NCBI GenBank assembly: GCA_964641665.1
Contig: CAZXKO010000078.1
Location: forward strand, 88,303-152,302
DNA from: Gp1-AA133 sp964641665
Lineage (GTDB): Bacteria > Acidobacteriota > Terriglobia > Terriglobales > Acidobacteriaceae
Reading direction: 5' to 3'
DNA: 64,000 bases
Within the stretch, counting starts at the first letter, position 1, and each line of letters opens with the position of its first letter. The translations under genes and the position numbers were made by a program. The notes under the pieces were generated by a model. That model worked only from the letters and a program-made list of their open reading frames with translations. It made no database searches and had not been told where the DNA came from. This document shows, piece after piece, positions 38,433-48,669 of this stretch.

Positions 38433-38807
38433 ATGAACTCAATCTGGCGCACAATCCGCGGCTACATTCTGTGGTCGTACGAGCGGGGCAGCCTCCACTA
38501 CGACGTGATGGTGACGCTCATCCTGCTATTTGTTTTTCTCTCGCCCTACTGGATCAATTTCAAAGACAAACCGATCGAGCGGGTACCGCATCAGACCGGA
38601 GTAGTGATCCAGCCCGATGGCGTGGGTGGGTTCATCTACCAAATCGAAGCGTCGGCGCTCTCGGCTGCCGATGAAGCCGGGCTGCGGAGGCAGATGCTCG
38701 CCATCATTGAGCCCATCACTGGCGCGGCCGCGATCTCAAAGTACGAAGCGGTCAAGGACAAATCGGGCCGCGTGCAGAGCTACAAGGTGTGGGTGCAGAA
38801 AGAGTAA
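38433..38807 (+). CDS. single-pass membrane protein
   Basis: 124 residues from ATG 38433 (the frame extends to TTG 38382). One hydrophobic helix (about 24-44, MVTLILLFVFLSPYWINF), then a periplasmic domain of about 80 residues with strands and two short helices. No family recognised. Positioned between serS and the LolA-like lipoprotein gene on the same strand, 43 bp before the latter, so probably co-transcribed with it. Confidence 0.65.
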   Translation: MNSIWRTIRGYILWSYERGSLHYDVMVTLILLFVFLSPYWINFKDKPIERVPHQTGVVIQPDGVGGFIYQIEASALSAADEAGLRRQMLAIIEPITGAAAISKYEAVKDKSGRVQSYKVWVQKE

Positions 38808-38850
38808 GTCCGGCGCCGGCAACTTCGTTACAGGACTCGCGCAAGAAGAA

Positions 38851-39561
38851 ATGAAGAATCGTCAAGCGCAATTCCGGTTCGCAGCGGCTCTATTGGCGGG
38901 AACGGTTCTCGGTGGCTGCGCAACCAGAGCCGTGGCGCAGCCCGACCCTCTCCAGAAAGTCCTCAACGAGATGGACGTTGCGGCCGCTTCGTTCCGCACG
39001 ACGCAGGCTAATTTTGAGTGGGAGCAGTATTGGAAAGTCGTCAACGATAAGGAGACCCAAAAGGGCACCGTCTATTACCGGCGCTCGGGCAAAGAGATTC
39101 AAATGATGGCCGACATCACCGACCCGCCGAAGAGCGTGCTGTTCAGCGAAGGGAAGGTGCAGGTCTACGAGCCCAAACTGAAGCGGGTTACGTCATACGA
39201 AGCGGGCAAGAACCGCGAGGCGGTGGAGAGTTTCCTGGTGCTAGGTTTCGGCGGCAGCGGACACGACATGCTGAAATCGTTCGACGTGAAGTATCTCAGC
39301 GACGAGACGGTCGGCGGCGTGAGCGCCGCGAAGCTGGAACTGATCCCAAAGTCGGAGCGCATGCGCAATATTTTTGCCAAGATCTGGCTGTGGATTGACC
39401 CGGCGCGCGGCATCTCGGTGCAGCAGCAGTTCTTTGAACCCTCCGGCGACTACCGGCTGGCGAAGTACTCAGACATCCAAATCAACCAGAAGATTCCCGA
39501 CGCCGCCTTCAAACTTAAAACCGCAAGCGACACCAAGCACATCGAGGCGCCGAAGGGGTAA
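38851..39561 (+). CDS. LolA-like outer-membrane lipoprotein carrier/sorting protein
   Basis: 236 residues. Hydrophobic leader with lipobox LGGC (Cys23) suggests a lipid-anchored protein, unlike soluble LolA. The fold resembles LolA/LolB: SFRTTQANFEWEQYW, GTVYYRRSGKEIQM, LFSEGKVQVYEPKLKRVTSY, and a C-terminal YSDIQINQKIPDAAFKL pattern. Likely binds lipoprotein acyl chains in the periplasm. ATG 38851 was chosen because the lipoprotein leader starts there. The combination of lipobox and LolA fold could also fit a LolB-like acceptor. Confidence 0.8.
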   Translation: MKNRQAQFRFAAALLAGTVLGGCATRAVAQPDPLQKVLNEMDVAAASFRTTQANFEWEQYWKVVNDKETQKGTVYYRRSGKEIQMMADITDPPKSVLFSEGKVQVYEPKLKRVTSYEAGKNREAVESFLVLGFGGSGHDMLKSFDVKYLSDETVGGVSAAKLELIPKSERMRNIFAKIWLWIDPARGISVQQQFFEPSGDYRLAKYSDIQINQKIPDAAFKLKTASDTKHIEAPKG

Positions 39562-39649
39562 CCCCTTGAATCTACAGGCCGAAGATTAGGGCTGAAAATT
39601 GGAACATGGGTAGATATACTTGCATTTCGGGGTAGTAGGTGAATTTTTC

Positions 39650-39865
39650 ATGGCCAAAGTTTTTACCATTCCAGTCCTTCCCAGCATAGGCCGCAAGAAG
39701 AGAGAACGAACTGCCGATCCGCGCTACGTGGACGGCCAGCGCACGCTGGTGGAAGCCATGAAATACCTGGCCCAGGCCGACCCGATCGGGAATCGTCCCG
39801 CCATCGAACTGCTTTCGGAGCATGTGCGCACCCGCTTCCGCATGAGCGACTCGCCGCTGGGATAG
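39650..39865 (+). CDS. small hypothetical protein
   Basis: 71 residues, basic N-terminus (MAKVFTIPVLPSIGRKKRERTADPRYVDGQRTL split across residues 1-33) and an amphipathic helix near the C-terminus. No signal peptide or membrane segment. No family recognised. It has an ATG but no strong ribosome-binding site, so it is only probable. Confidence 0.5.
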   Translation: MAKVFTIPVLPSIGRKKRERTADPRYVDGQRTLVEAMKYLAQADPIGNRPAIELLSEHVRTRFRMSDSPLG

Positions 39866-39911
39866 GGTGCGAGCGGCAAGCTTGTTTTGAGATTCCAGGC
39901 GCAATCATCAA

Positions 39912-39934
39912 GGGGCCGACTCCAAGTCGGCCCC
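39912..39934. terminator. hairpin terminator between convergent genes
   Basis: Perfect 10-bp stem GGGGCCGACT / AGTCGGCCCC with a 3-nt loop, followed by TCATGCTCTT on the plus strand and preceded by TGATTGCGCC on the minus side. T-tract is weak, so efficiency is uncertain. Confidence 0.7.
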
Positions 39935-40002
39935 TCATGCTCTTCCGGGTCGTTCTTCTCTCATGGCCAGCTTGGAAGATTGTAGCCGGCGATGGGCTGA
40001 CA

Positions 40003-43000
40003 TCAGAAATAGAACTTCAGCGCCAGCTGGACAATGCGCGGGTCTCGCGCCAGGTTGATCTGCCCGAAGTTGCCCGTAAAACCTGCGTGGACTGGGTTAA
40101 AGAACTGGGCATGATTGAAGATGTTAAAGAACTCCCCGCGAAATTCAACATTCTTGCTCTCGCTCACCTTAAAAGTCCGTCCCAAAGTGAAATCAATGTT
40201 GTTGCGCCCGGGACCGCGCAGCATGTTTCTGCCGGAAGTCCCAAACGTGAACATCGCGTTGTTGCAGCTGAATGCGGTAGGGTCGAAATAGAAATGCACA
40301 TTTGTGGCGCTTGCTGTCAGGCAATCAGCCGCCGATGAATCGAAGCTATGGAGCGACCTCGGGGCAAATGTTCGAACTGGTCCAATGAGATCCGCGCGCT
40401 CTCCGAAGCTGTTTTCACCGCTCGAACCGGAACCTGAATTAATCGTAAACGGCGTTCCGGTCTGAAAGCTGGCTATGCCACTGACCTGCCAGCCTTCCGC
40501 GACTTTGCGGGCAAATCCGTTTCCGTTTCTAAAGGGAACGTCGAGGGGCAATTGCCAGATCCCGCTGATAACCAGGCGACGATTAACGTCGAAGTTCGCT
40601 AGTCCACGATCGAACGCAGGATCGAAGGGATCGGTGAAGAAAGAAGAGTTGTAGCGAAATCCTGATTGGTTGTCAGTTGTCTTCGACAGGGTGAAGGCCC
40701 CACGAATATTGAACCCGTGGCTGAAGCGTTTGTCTACCGTCAATTGGAACTGATTGCTGCTTGAGGTCCCCGCGCTCAGATCGGTGTACAGGTATTGTGC
40801 CCCGGTGGAGAAGCCATTGGGGTCAGTTGGATCGGGGCACCCGCCCAAAGGTCGAGCGCAGTCGGGATTAATGAATCCCGCATTGGCGAACTGCTGCTGG
40901 AGAATATTGGGCAGGGGCGCGTTAAAGTCGTTCGTCACGATCGACTTGCGAGAGAAGCTGCCCACATAGTCCGCTTCCACCATCGTGTCGGGCGTCAATT
41001 GAAACTGTAAACCGAAGTTTGCGTTCTCCGAATACGGCGTTCGAAAGTGGGGATCGACCACGTAGGCGAACGAAATTGCCGGAACGCCGAAGGTCGACCC
41101 CACGACTCCGCCGGTAGGATAAGGATTGGTTTGCCCAAACGGTGTGAATGGGTCACCGATCGTGTCGGCGGTTGGCGACACGCTGAAATAGTCCGCTGGA
41201 ATGATGTCAGTAACACTGCCGAACGGCGCCTGGCCGCCGAACTGCAAATTCAGGGCGCCGTCCTCGATATCGTAGAAAATACCGAAACCCCCGCGCACCA
41301 CGAGCTTGGCATTGCCGATGGTGTCCCAGGCGAATCCAAAACGCGGAGCAAAATTGTTGCGGTCCGGATACGTCAACCCTCGATTCGGTGTCCCTGGATC
41401 GCCGGCGTAGAGGACTCCTTTCGGGGCGCCCGGAAACTTGGTGGACTGCTGTCCGGGGAAAAATCCCATGATCTCGTTGTGTGGATCGATCATCGGGGTG
41501 TTGTACTCGTAGCGCAATCCGAGATTCAGCGTCAGCCGCTTCAGGACCTTCCACGAGTCTTGACCGAAAAAGTGAAACGAACTGGTGCGGATTCCGTAAA
41601 TCGCGCGGGAAAACTGGCCATAGCTGTCAAAAAAACCGCCCACAAAATCGGCTGACGGATCACCCGTGTAGTTCTGGTTAGTCCCGAAATCAAATATTCC
41701 GTTGTTCTCAAAGTCGTAGTCGAAGTTGTTGCGCACCCTGCGAATATCAACGCCAAACTTCAGGTTGTGATGTCCGTGGTTAATGGCGATACTGTCCTGC
41801 CAGTGGAAGGTTGCGTCGTGGAGTTTGGTCGGTCCCCCGGGGTTGGGTCCCAGGTTGAACGTTGGAGTTGTGATGATCGGCGGAGCCGTACCCGCGGGAT
41901 CGTCCGGGCTTACGTTCGTAAACCCTAGCTGAGCCGGCGAAGTCTTGTCATGGGGCACATACTGCAGGGTGGCACTCCGGTTGGCAGCGAAGATAAATTC
42001 GTTTACTACCGTCGGGCTGAAGCTGTGAACCCAACTTATCGAGCCAAGCTGTGTTCGGATGAACATGTCGAACCCGGAGCCGACGGGCACGTTCCCGCCG
42101 GTAGAGGCTCCATTCACGACCTGGAACGGGAGGTTCTGGGTCAAATCGTCGATGATGTATGAGGCATAAAACGTGTCTTTCGTACCCATGTGATGATCGA
42201 TCCTGACGATACCCTGATCTTCTCGATCGACTTCGACGGGAGAGGATACAAAGTCGTTGCTATTGGGAATATTGGGGAGAGGCAGGTATTTGGTGATGTA
42301 ATTCTGGATCACCGGGTTCACGGGCACCTTATTGGCTGGGAAGGGCGTGGCGGAAACCTGTGTTCCATCGGCACAAGTGAACGGTCCGCCAGCGGGGCGA
42401 GGATCAAAAAGAGTTCCGCCCTCAAAAAAAGGATCTCCGGCTGCAGCATTTGGACAAGGAGATATCTGAGCCGTGGGGTCGGGATTCAGCAATTCACCGA
42501 AGTCGCCTGTGCGCTCGGCGGGACTCAGTACCGTTTCACTGGGCGCAACTTCCCCCTCATGGCGGCGTACACCCTGATACGAGAGAAAGAAGAAGGTCTT
42601 ATCTTTGACGATGGGGCCACCGAACGTGGCACCGAAAGTGTTCCGCTTAAATGGGGTGACCGCGGGCAAGAAATAGTTCCTGGCATTCATGGCATCGTTG
42701 CGGAAGAACTCAAACACGTCGCCATGAAAGCTGTTGGTACCGGACTTGATAACCTGGTTGACGATGCCACCGGAAGTGCGACCGTATTCTGCCTCGTAGT
42801 TGTTGGTCAGGATCTTGAATTCGTCGAGAGCGTCGGGATTGGGATTGACGACCGCGTTATTGCCCAGGAAATCGTTGTTGTCGGCGCCGTTGACCATGAA
42901 ACTTAGGGATTCTGAGCGCTGCCCGCTTACCGAGAACGGGTTGTTACTGCCGTCGTCCTGATCGGGCGGGAACACTCCCGCCTGCAACAAACCTAGCTGG

Positions 43001-43482
43001 AACGCGTCCCGCTCCACCAGCGGAAGATCCACAATACGACGCTGTGTCTCCACATTCCCCAGCGTGGCACTGGCGGTATCGACCTGTGTGACGTCACCGG
43101 TCACTTCGATGGTCTGGCTGGTGGTGCCGACTTGCAGCGCAACGTCGAGCCTGGCGTTCTGGTTGACATTGAGGACGATCCCTTCGCGGACGTATTTCTT
43201 GAAGCCCGTCTGCTCCACCGTCAGACGGTAGGTTCCAATGGGCAGCTTCCTGAATTGGTAGGAGCCATCGTTCTCGCTCAGGGCGGTATGCGACTCATTC
43301 GTGGAGATGTTGGTCAGCGTGACGTTCGCCTTCGGTACCACGGCACCAGTCGAATCTGTTACCGTCCCGGACATGTTGGCTGTCACTTCGGCAGCTCGGG
43401 CCGAAAACGGGGGCAAGGTAGCGAGCGCAAGAACGGCACCGAAAACGCACAGGCAACGAGACCGCGCGGGGGAATGTTTCAT
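40003..43482 (-). CDS. Oar-like TonB-dependent receptor 3
   Basis: 1159 residues from ATG 43482, with GAGGA 6 nt upstream; a TTG 12 nt earlier is possible. Signal peptide to about residue 31, carboxypeptidase-regulatory-like domain (about 34-115: ANMSGTVTDSTGAVVPKANV...YQFRKLPIGTYRLTV), plug with VNGADNNDFLG and EYGRTSGGIVNQVIKSGTN, then a barrel ending LALKFYF. Same family as receptors 1 and 2 but diverged, and on the opposite strand. Imports an unknown large or scarce nutrient across the outer membrane. Confidence 0.92.
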   Translation of the reverse strand: MKHSPARSRCLCVFGAVLALATLPPFSARAAEVTANMSGTVTDSTGAVVPKANVTLTNISTNESHTALSENDGSYQFRKLPIGTYRLTVEQTGFKKYVREGIVLNVNQNARLDVALQVGTTSQTIEVTGDVTQVDTASATLGNVETQRRIVDLPLVERDAFQLGLLQAGVFPPDQDDGSNNPFSVSGQRSESLSFMVNGADNNDFLGNNAVVNPNPDALDEFKILTNNYEAEYGRTSGGIVNQVIKSGTNSFHGDVFEFFRNDAMNARNYFLPAVTPFKRNTFGATFGGPIVKDKTFFFLSYQGVRRHEGEVAPSETVLSPAERTGDFGELLNPDPTAQISPCPNAAAGDPFFEGGTLFDPRPAGGPFTCADGTQVSATPFPANKVPVNPVIQNYITKYLPLPNIPNSNDFVSSPVEVDREDQGIVRIDHHMGTKDTFYASYIIDDLTQNLPFQVVNGASTGGNVPVGSGFDMFIRTQLGSISWVHSFSPTVVNEFIFAANRSATLQYVPHDKTSPAQLGFTNVSPDDPAGTAPPIITTPTFNLGPNPGGPTKLHDATFHWQDSIAINHGHHNLKFGVDIRRVRNNFDYDFENNGIFDFGTNQNYTGDPSADFVGGFFDSYGQFSRAIYGIRTSSFHFFGQDSWKVLKRLTLNLGLRYEYNTPMIDPHNEIMGFFPGQQSTKFPGAPKGVLYAGDPGTPNRGLTYPDRNNFAPRFGFAWDTIGNAKLVVRGGFGIFYDIEDGALNLQFGGQAPFGSVTDIIPADYFSVSPTADTIGDPFTPFGQTNPYPTGGVVGSTFGVPAISFAYVVDPHFRTPYSENANFGLQFQLTPDTMVEADYVGSFSRKSIVTNDFNAPLPNILQQQFANAGFINPDCARPLGGCPDPTDPNGFSTGAQYLYTDLSAGTSSSNQFQLTVDKRFSHGFNIRGAFTLSKTTDNQSGFRYNSSFFTDPFDPAFDRGLANFDVNRRLVISGIWQLPLDVPFRNGNGFARKVAEGWQVSGIASFQTGTPFTINSGSGSSGENSFGERADLIGPVRTFAPRSLHSFDSSAADCLTASATNVHFYFDPTAFSCNNAMFTFGTSGRNMLRGPGRNNIDFTLGRTFKVSESKNVEFRGEFFNIFNHAQFFNPVHAGFTGNFGQINLARDPRIVQLALKFYF

Positions 43483-43592
43483 AAGGGTCCTCAAACCGTA
43501 TGGGGCTCAACTACTTTGGCTGTGTATTGTGCCGTCAGCCGCAGGACACTATCAAGCTGAAAGTGCAAGACACTCCACGTCTATAACAGCTG

Positions 43593-44990
43593 TCAGTGTG
43601 ACTGGAAGTCAGCCGCTGCTGATTTGGGCCGTCCCCACAGGGCTGCGGTCATCAGGATCACCGTCGGGAAGCACTCAAGCGTGTAGCGGGATTCTGGATT
43701 TTCCAGCGTCCCCAAGAATAATGATCGTAAAACGATATAGGAGATTCCCAGACCGATCCACGCGATGCGGGGGCCGCGGATCAGGCCCACTCCGGCTGCG
43801 ATCACGTAGAGCAGGTTCAGGAGGCCGAGGCTTACGGAGAGCACGATCCACTGCGGGTCATCGGTGAAGTCATACCAGCGCGAGTCGGGGGGGAGCAGTT
43901 CGGTGCGGGGGCGCAGCCACATGTCGGCGATCTTCAAGGCCGGCAGCCATACGTAGTAGCGCAGGGCATGCGTCCGGATACGCTCCTCGGCGAGTGCGGC
44001 AAAGGCCGCGTCCACCTCCGGCGTTACGCGCAAGGTCTGATTGTATTGCGCGATCAGCGCCAACGTTTTTTCGCGCTGCTGCGACGTGTCGAAGGCGCGC
44101 GCAGGGAGGTTGGCGGGGTCGACCGTGTCGCCGGGAACGTTCCAGTCGATGGCTTCGGTGGATGCGTAGTCCGCGATCCAGGTTCGGGTCCAGCGGTTGA
44201 AGCCGTTCGGGACGAACTCGTCTTCCTCGTTCGCATAGCGTGGGGCGAGGAACTCCACGCGATGCAGAGTGTGCCAGTTGCGCAGGCCCCAGACCGCGAG
44301 CGGAGCGAGCGCACAAGCGGCCACCACAATCCCGGCGCGAAGCAACGGCATGGGAGAGCGTCCGGTACGCCAGACGCGCAGTAAGAGAATCCCCAGGTAG
44401 AAGCCGATGGCGAGCAACAACAGTCCCCCATCAGGCCGTAGCAGGATGCCGGCCGCGACGGAGATGCCGCAACCGAGCCACGGCCGGATGCTGGTTTGTT
44501 CCAGGTTGTCCAGTCCGATAACCGCGAGGTCCATGGCGAGCGCCGTGAAGAAGATTTCCAGGGTCTCGGCGAGCGCCGCCGCTGCGTATTGGGCGAGGAA
44601 CGGGCACACGGCGGTCAGCAGGAAGGCGGCCTTCGCGGCGCGGGGAGAGATGGAGCGCCGGGCCAGGTCCGCCACCAGAAAACAGGTACCCACATCGATG
44701 AGCACCTGAAGGATGAGCACGGTTCGATAGTGATCCAGCCCAAAGACCGCGAAAACCAGCGCCAGGAAAGCAGGATAGCCGGGCAGGCGCGCGCACGTCG
44801 GTGCGACCCGCCCGCCTTCGACGGTGAGTCCGTACACCCCATGCCGCAGCCAGTTTTTCGCCAGGTCGGCGTAGAAGGCGGAGTCCGCGGTGACGTGGGG
44901 GAACTTGAAAAAGAAAAACAGCCGCAGGGCCAGCGCGGCCAGCGTCGCCCACAGGAAGAATCGATGGTTCTGGCGCACAAGTTGGCGCAC
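43593..44990 (-). CDS. GT-C fold glycosyltransferase (PMT/ArnT-like)
   Basis: 465 residues with about ten membrane helices. The first periplasmic loop has FPHVTADSAFYADLAKNW, where Asp followed by FYADLA fits the GT-C catalytic Asp and the common D-S-x-x-Y-x-x-L-A pattern. Such enzymes move sugar from a polyprenyl-phosphate donor to lipid, protein or glycan in the periplasm. A large soluble loop lies at about 235-340. Donor and acceptor are unknown. It lies 127 bp from the divergent tri-domain polysaccharide gene, so a shared envelope-glycan role is plausible. Confidence 0.82.
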   Translation of the reverse strand: MRQLVRQNHRFFLWATLAALALRLFFFFKFPHVTADSAFYADLAKNWLRHGVYGLTVEGGRVAPTCARLPGYPAFLALVFAVFGLDHYRTVLILQVLIDVGTCFLVADLARRSISPRAAKAAFLLTAVCPFLAQYAAAALAETLEIFFTALAMDLAVIGLDNLEQTSIRPWLGCGISVAAGILLRPDGGLLLLAIGFYLGILLLRVWRTGRSPMPLLRAGIVVAACALAPLAVWGLRNWHTLHRVEFLAPRYANEEDEFVPNGFNRWTRTWIADYASTEAIDWNVPGDTVDPANLPARAFDTSQQREKTLALIAQYNQTLRVTPEVDAAFAALAEERIRTHALRYYVWLPALKIADMWLRPRTELLPPDSRWYDFTDDPQWIVLSVSLGLLNLLYVIAAGVGLIRGPRIAWIGLGISYIVLRSLFLGTLENPESRYTLECFPTVILMTAALWGRPKSAAADFQSH

Positions 44991-45117
44991 GCTAGGAATA
45001 TAACGCGTTTTTGACGGGCCGCGAGGAGGGGGATGCCGCTTTCATGAGGGTCGAGCTGCCGCTTTCCGGGTTTGACCCCTCGCCAGACGCATCATACGAT
45101 GAATAGGAAACGTCCTC

Positions 45118-48100
45118 ATGGCAAAACCCGTTTTCTACGATCCCCGGCAGTCCCGCTGGCGCCGCCTGCGCCGCTTGTTCGACGTGCTCGGCGTGACGAT
45201 AACGCTGCTGGTCATTTTCTTTGTCTATACCGCGATCCGCAACGAGCAACTGCCCGGCCTGTTCCTGCCGGAGCAGAAGCGTCCTTACCACGCGCTCAAG
45301 GAAAAAGAGAGGGAAAAGGAGAAAGAACGGCGGCGTCAGGCCGCGCTCCGCAGCCACCGTAAGACCAAGAAACCAGCTTCGCAGGTGACGCTGAATTCCG
45401 ATGAAGGGATCCGGGCCGCGTTTTACGTGCAGTGGGATGCTGCCAGCTTCTCGTCGCTGCGCGAGTACGCGCACCAGATCGACCTGCTCTATCCCGAATG
45501 GCTGCACGTGCTGAGCGCCGACGGGAATGTCCAGGGACTCGACCAGCAGACCTACAAGTACTTCACTGTGGTCCAGGACGGCAGAGTTCGCCCGGTCGAC
45601 GATGAAGTCATGCCCTTCCTCAAGACGGAGGACACCGGCATGGAGGTGTTTCCACTCGTCAATAACTTTGACGAAACGGAATGGAAGCCGGAAATTGCAG
45701 GATTCCTGATGAACCCCGCCGCCCGCGCCTCGTTCCGCCAGCAGATCGACGCTTTTCTGGCCTCCGACAAGTATCGCGGGCTGATGGTGGACTTCGAAGA
45801 CTTTCCGAAAAGCGCGCAGCCCGGTTACCTGGCGCTGCTGGGCGAGTTGTCTTCTGACCTGCACGCGAACGGTTTGAAGTTGTACGTGAGCGTGCCCGCG
45901 CGCGACCGCGACTTCGACTATGCCGCGATTGCCGCCCGCACCGACGGCATCGTCCTGATGAACTACGACGAACACGAGTCGGAGAACGAGGCTGGGCCCG
46001 TGGCCTCGCAGGACTGGTTCACCAAGAATCTGGAGATCGCCAAGCAGAAGGTTCCCCTCGACAAGCTCATCTGTGCGGTTGGCAATTACGGCTACGACTG
46101 GGTGGAGAAGACCAAGAAGAATCCCCCCGCCGGACTGAAGAATGTCAACGTCACGGTGCAGGAGGCTTGGCTGGCGGCGCGCGATTCCGATGAAGACATC
46201 GATTTTGACTACGACAGCATGAATCCGCACTTCAGCTACCGGGACGAAAGCAACCTGCGGCACGACGTCTGGTTCCTCGACGGAGTGACGGCGCTGAACG
46301 AGATGCGTGCGGCTCGGACCCTCGGCGTAAGGACCTTTGCTCTGTGGCGACTCGGGTCGGAGGATCGTTCGCTGTGGAAAGTGTGGGACGGGCCTGGCGA
46401 CTGGTCGGCTCCCGACAAGCTGAAGGACGTGCCGCCCGGGCAGGATGTCGACATGGAAGGGCAGGGCGAGATTCTGCGCATCGAGTCGCGGCCCGCCAAC
46501 GGAGAGCGGGAGATCACGCTTGAACCTGCGACCGGACTGATTACCGATCAGACCTTCAAGGAGCTGCCCGAACCTTACCGCGTCGCGCGTTATGGGGCCA
46601 CCGCGAGGCAGGTAGCCATCACGTTTGACGACGGCCCCGACCCGCAGTGGACGCCGAAGATCCTGGACGTGCTCAAGCGGGAGCGCGCGCCGGCGACGTT
46701 TTTCCTCATCGGGCTTCAGGCCGAGAACAATCCCAATCTCACGCGTCGGATCTACGAAGAGGGACACGAGATCGGGAATCACACCTTCACCCATCCCGAT
46801 ATCAGCAACATTTCGAAAAGCCTGATGAAGCTGGAATTGAACCTGACGGAGCGGCTCTTCGCCAGCCGCCTGGGGATTCGCACCGTGCTTTTCCGGCCGC
46901 CGTACGCCATCGATCAAGAGCCAGACACCGCGGACCAAGTGCGTCCGCTCGAAGTCACCCAGGATATGGGCTACATCACGGTCGGCAACCGGATCGATCC
47001 GAACGACTGGCGCGAGAACCCACACCGCAGCGCCGAGCAGATCACCGCCGCCGTGATGCAGGATTTGCCGCCGTGCTCAGGTACGGATCAGCTTTGCGGG
47101 AACATTGTCCTGCTCCACGATGGCGGCGGAGATCGCCGGGAGACGGTTCGCGCGCTGCCCATGATCATCGAAGGTTTGCGCGCGCGCGGATACGAGATCG
47201 TCCCTGTCTATCAGTTGCTGGGGAAGGCAAAAGCCGACGTGATGCCGCCGATTCCGGGAAACGAGCGTTGGGCGGCGTGGCTGAACTGGATCGGCTTCTG
47301 GTTGTGGGGCGTCGGCATGGCCTCGATCACATGGATATTCTTCCTGGGCGACCTGCTGATGACCTCACGCTTGTTATTGGTGGGCGCGCTGGCTATCTAC
47401 GATCGTCTGGCCTCTCACGAGTTAGGGACCCCAGAGCAGACCGCTTCTTACAAACCGAAGGTCGCAGTTCTGATTCCTGCGTACAACGAAGAGAAAGTGA
47501 TTGAGCGGACGGTGCGCTCGGCGCTCGATTCGGATTACCCCAATCTGCACGTCATCGTGATCGACGACGGCTCCAAGGATCGCACGCTGGAGGTTGCGCG
47601 GAGAGCCTTTGCGCAGGAAGAGGCGGAAGGGCGGGTTCTCATTCTCACGAAGCCCAATGCGGGCAAAGCAGAGGCGCTCAACTACGGTCTCGAGCACCTG
47701 ACCGACGAAGAAATCTTTGTCGGGATCGATGCCGATACCATCATCGCGCCTGACGCGATCTCTCACTTGGTGCCTCACTTTATAAAGCCCGAGGTCGCGG
47801 CGATCGCGGGCAACGCCAAGGTCGGCAACCGCGTCAATCTGTGGACTCGCTGGCAGGCGCTGGAGTACATCACCAGCCAGAACTTTGAGCGCCGTGCGCT
47901 GAATACCATGGGCGCGGTCAGCGTTGTGCCGGGTGCCATCGGAGCGTGGCGTGTGTCGGCGGTGCACGAGGCCGGCGGCTACCACGTGGATACGGTCGCT
48001 GAGGACGCTGATCTTACGATGGCGCTGTTGCGTCGCGGTTATCGCGTGGAATACGAAGACCGGGCACTTGCCTACACCGAGGCGCCGACCAACGCGAACG

Positions 48101-48618
48101 GGCTAATGCGGCAGCGCTTTCGCTGGTCGTTCGGCATTCTGCAGTCGGTGTACAAGCACCGCGGCGTGTTCGCACGCAAGGGGGCCCTGGGGTGGGTTGC
48201 GCTACCCAACATTCTGATCTTCCAGATCTTGCTCCCCTTGGTTTCGCCGTTCATTGACGTGATGTTCATTGTGGGTGTCGGATGGTATTTCATTCAGAAG
48301 TACTTCCACCCGGAGTCGACCGATCCCGCAAGCTTCCAGAAACTGGTGGTCTTCTTCTTGGCGTTTCTGATTATCGACTTTCTTGCGTCGACCATCGCTT
48401 TTGCCCTGGAGCGCCGGCGATCAGAAACAAAGGAAGACTCGTGGCTGCTGTCACAAGTCTGGTTGCAACGCTTTGCCTATCGACAGCTCTTCTCGATCGT
48501 GTTGCTCAAGACGCTGAAGCGCGCTGCTGAGGGGCAGAAGTTCGCCTGGGACAAGCTGGAAAGAACGGCCGCCGTAACGGCTCCAGCTGAACGGCGGGAG
48601 TCGGTTAAAGTACCTTGA
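45118..48618 (+). CDS. tri-domain GH18 / polysaccharide deacetylase / GT2 synthase
   Basis: 1166 residues. A membrane helix (about 25-45) and a Lys/Glu-rich stretch (60-85) precede a GH18-like barrel (about 95-430) with the acid at Glu227 (GLMVDFEDFP). The NodB deacetylase domain (about 497-690) has TFDDGPD with Asp504/Asp505 and GNHTFTHPD with His555/His559. After a helix (about 720-750) comes a processive GT2 domain: VLIPAYNEEKV (from 784), Asp816-Asp817, DAD (871-873), EDAD (962-965) and QRFRW (999-1003), then three or four C-terminal helices. The order suggests synthesis and trimming of an N-acetylglucosamine-type polymer, like PgaB plus PgaC in one chain. Product unknown. Confidence 0.88.
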   Translation: MAKPVFYDPRQSRWRRLRRLFDVLGVTITLLVIFFVYTAIRNEQLPGLFLPEQKRPYHALKEKEREKEKERRRQAALRSHRKTKKPASQVTLNSDEGIRAAFYVQWDAASFSSLREYAHQIDLLYPEWLHVLSADGNVQGLDQQTYKYFTVVQDGRVRPVDDEVMPFLKTEDTGMEVFPLVNNFDETEWKPEIAGFLMNPAARASFRQQIDAFLASDKYRGLMVDFEDFPKSAQPGYLALLGELSSDLHANGLKLYVSVPARDRDFDYAAIAARTDGIVLMNYDEHESENEAGPVASQDWFTKNLEIAKQKVPLDKLICAVGNYGYDWVEKTKKNPPAGLKNVNVTVQEAWLAARDSDEDIDFDYDSMNPHFSYRDESNLRHDVWFLDGVTALNEMRAARTLGVRTFALWRLGSEDRSLWKVWDGPGDWSAPDKLKDVPPGQDVDMEGQGEILRIESRPANGEREITLEPATGLITDQTFKELPEPYRVARYGATARQVAITFDDGPDPQWTPKILDVLKRERAPATFFLIGLQAENNPNLTRRIYEEGHEIGNHTFTHPDISNISKSLMKLELNLTERLFASRLGIRTVLFRPPYAIDQEPDTADQVRPLEVTQDMGYITVGNRIDPNDWRENPHRSAEQITAAVMQDLPPCSGTDQLCGNIVLLHDGGGDRRETVRALPMIIEGLRARGYEIVPVYQLLGKAKADVMPPIPGNERWAAWLNWIGFWLWGVGMASITWIFFLGDLLMTSRLLLVGALAIYDRLASHELGTPEQTASYKPKVAVLIPAYNEEKVIERTVRSALDSDYPNLHVIVIDDGSKDRTLEVARRAFAQEEAEGRVLILTKPNAGKAEALNYGLEHLTDEEIFVGIDADTIIAPDAISHLVPHFIKPEVAAIAGNAKVGNRVNLWTRWQALEYITSQNFERRALNTMGAVSVVPGAIGAWRVSAVHEAGGYHVDTVAEDADLTMALLRRGYRVEYEDRALAYTEAPTNANGLMRQRFRWSFGILQSVYKHRGVFARKGALGWVALPNILIFQILLPLVSPFIDVMFIVGVGWYFIQKYFHPESTDPASFQKLVVFFLAFLIIDFLASTIAFALERRRSETKEDSWLLSQVWLQRFAYRQLFSIVLLKTLKRAAEGQKFAWDKLERTAAVTAPAERRESVKVP

Positions 48619-48669
48619 TAGGCGCGTCCGCCACAGGACGCTCGTCGTCCGCATTTTTCTGGAGTCATC

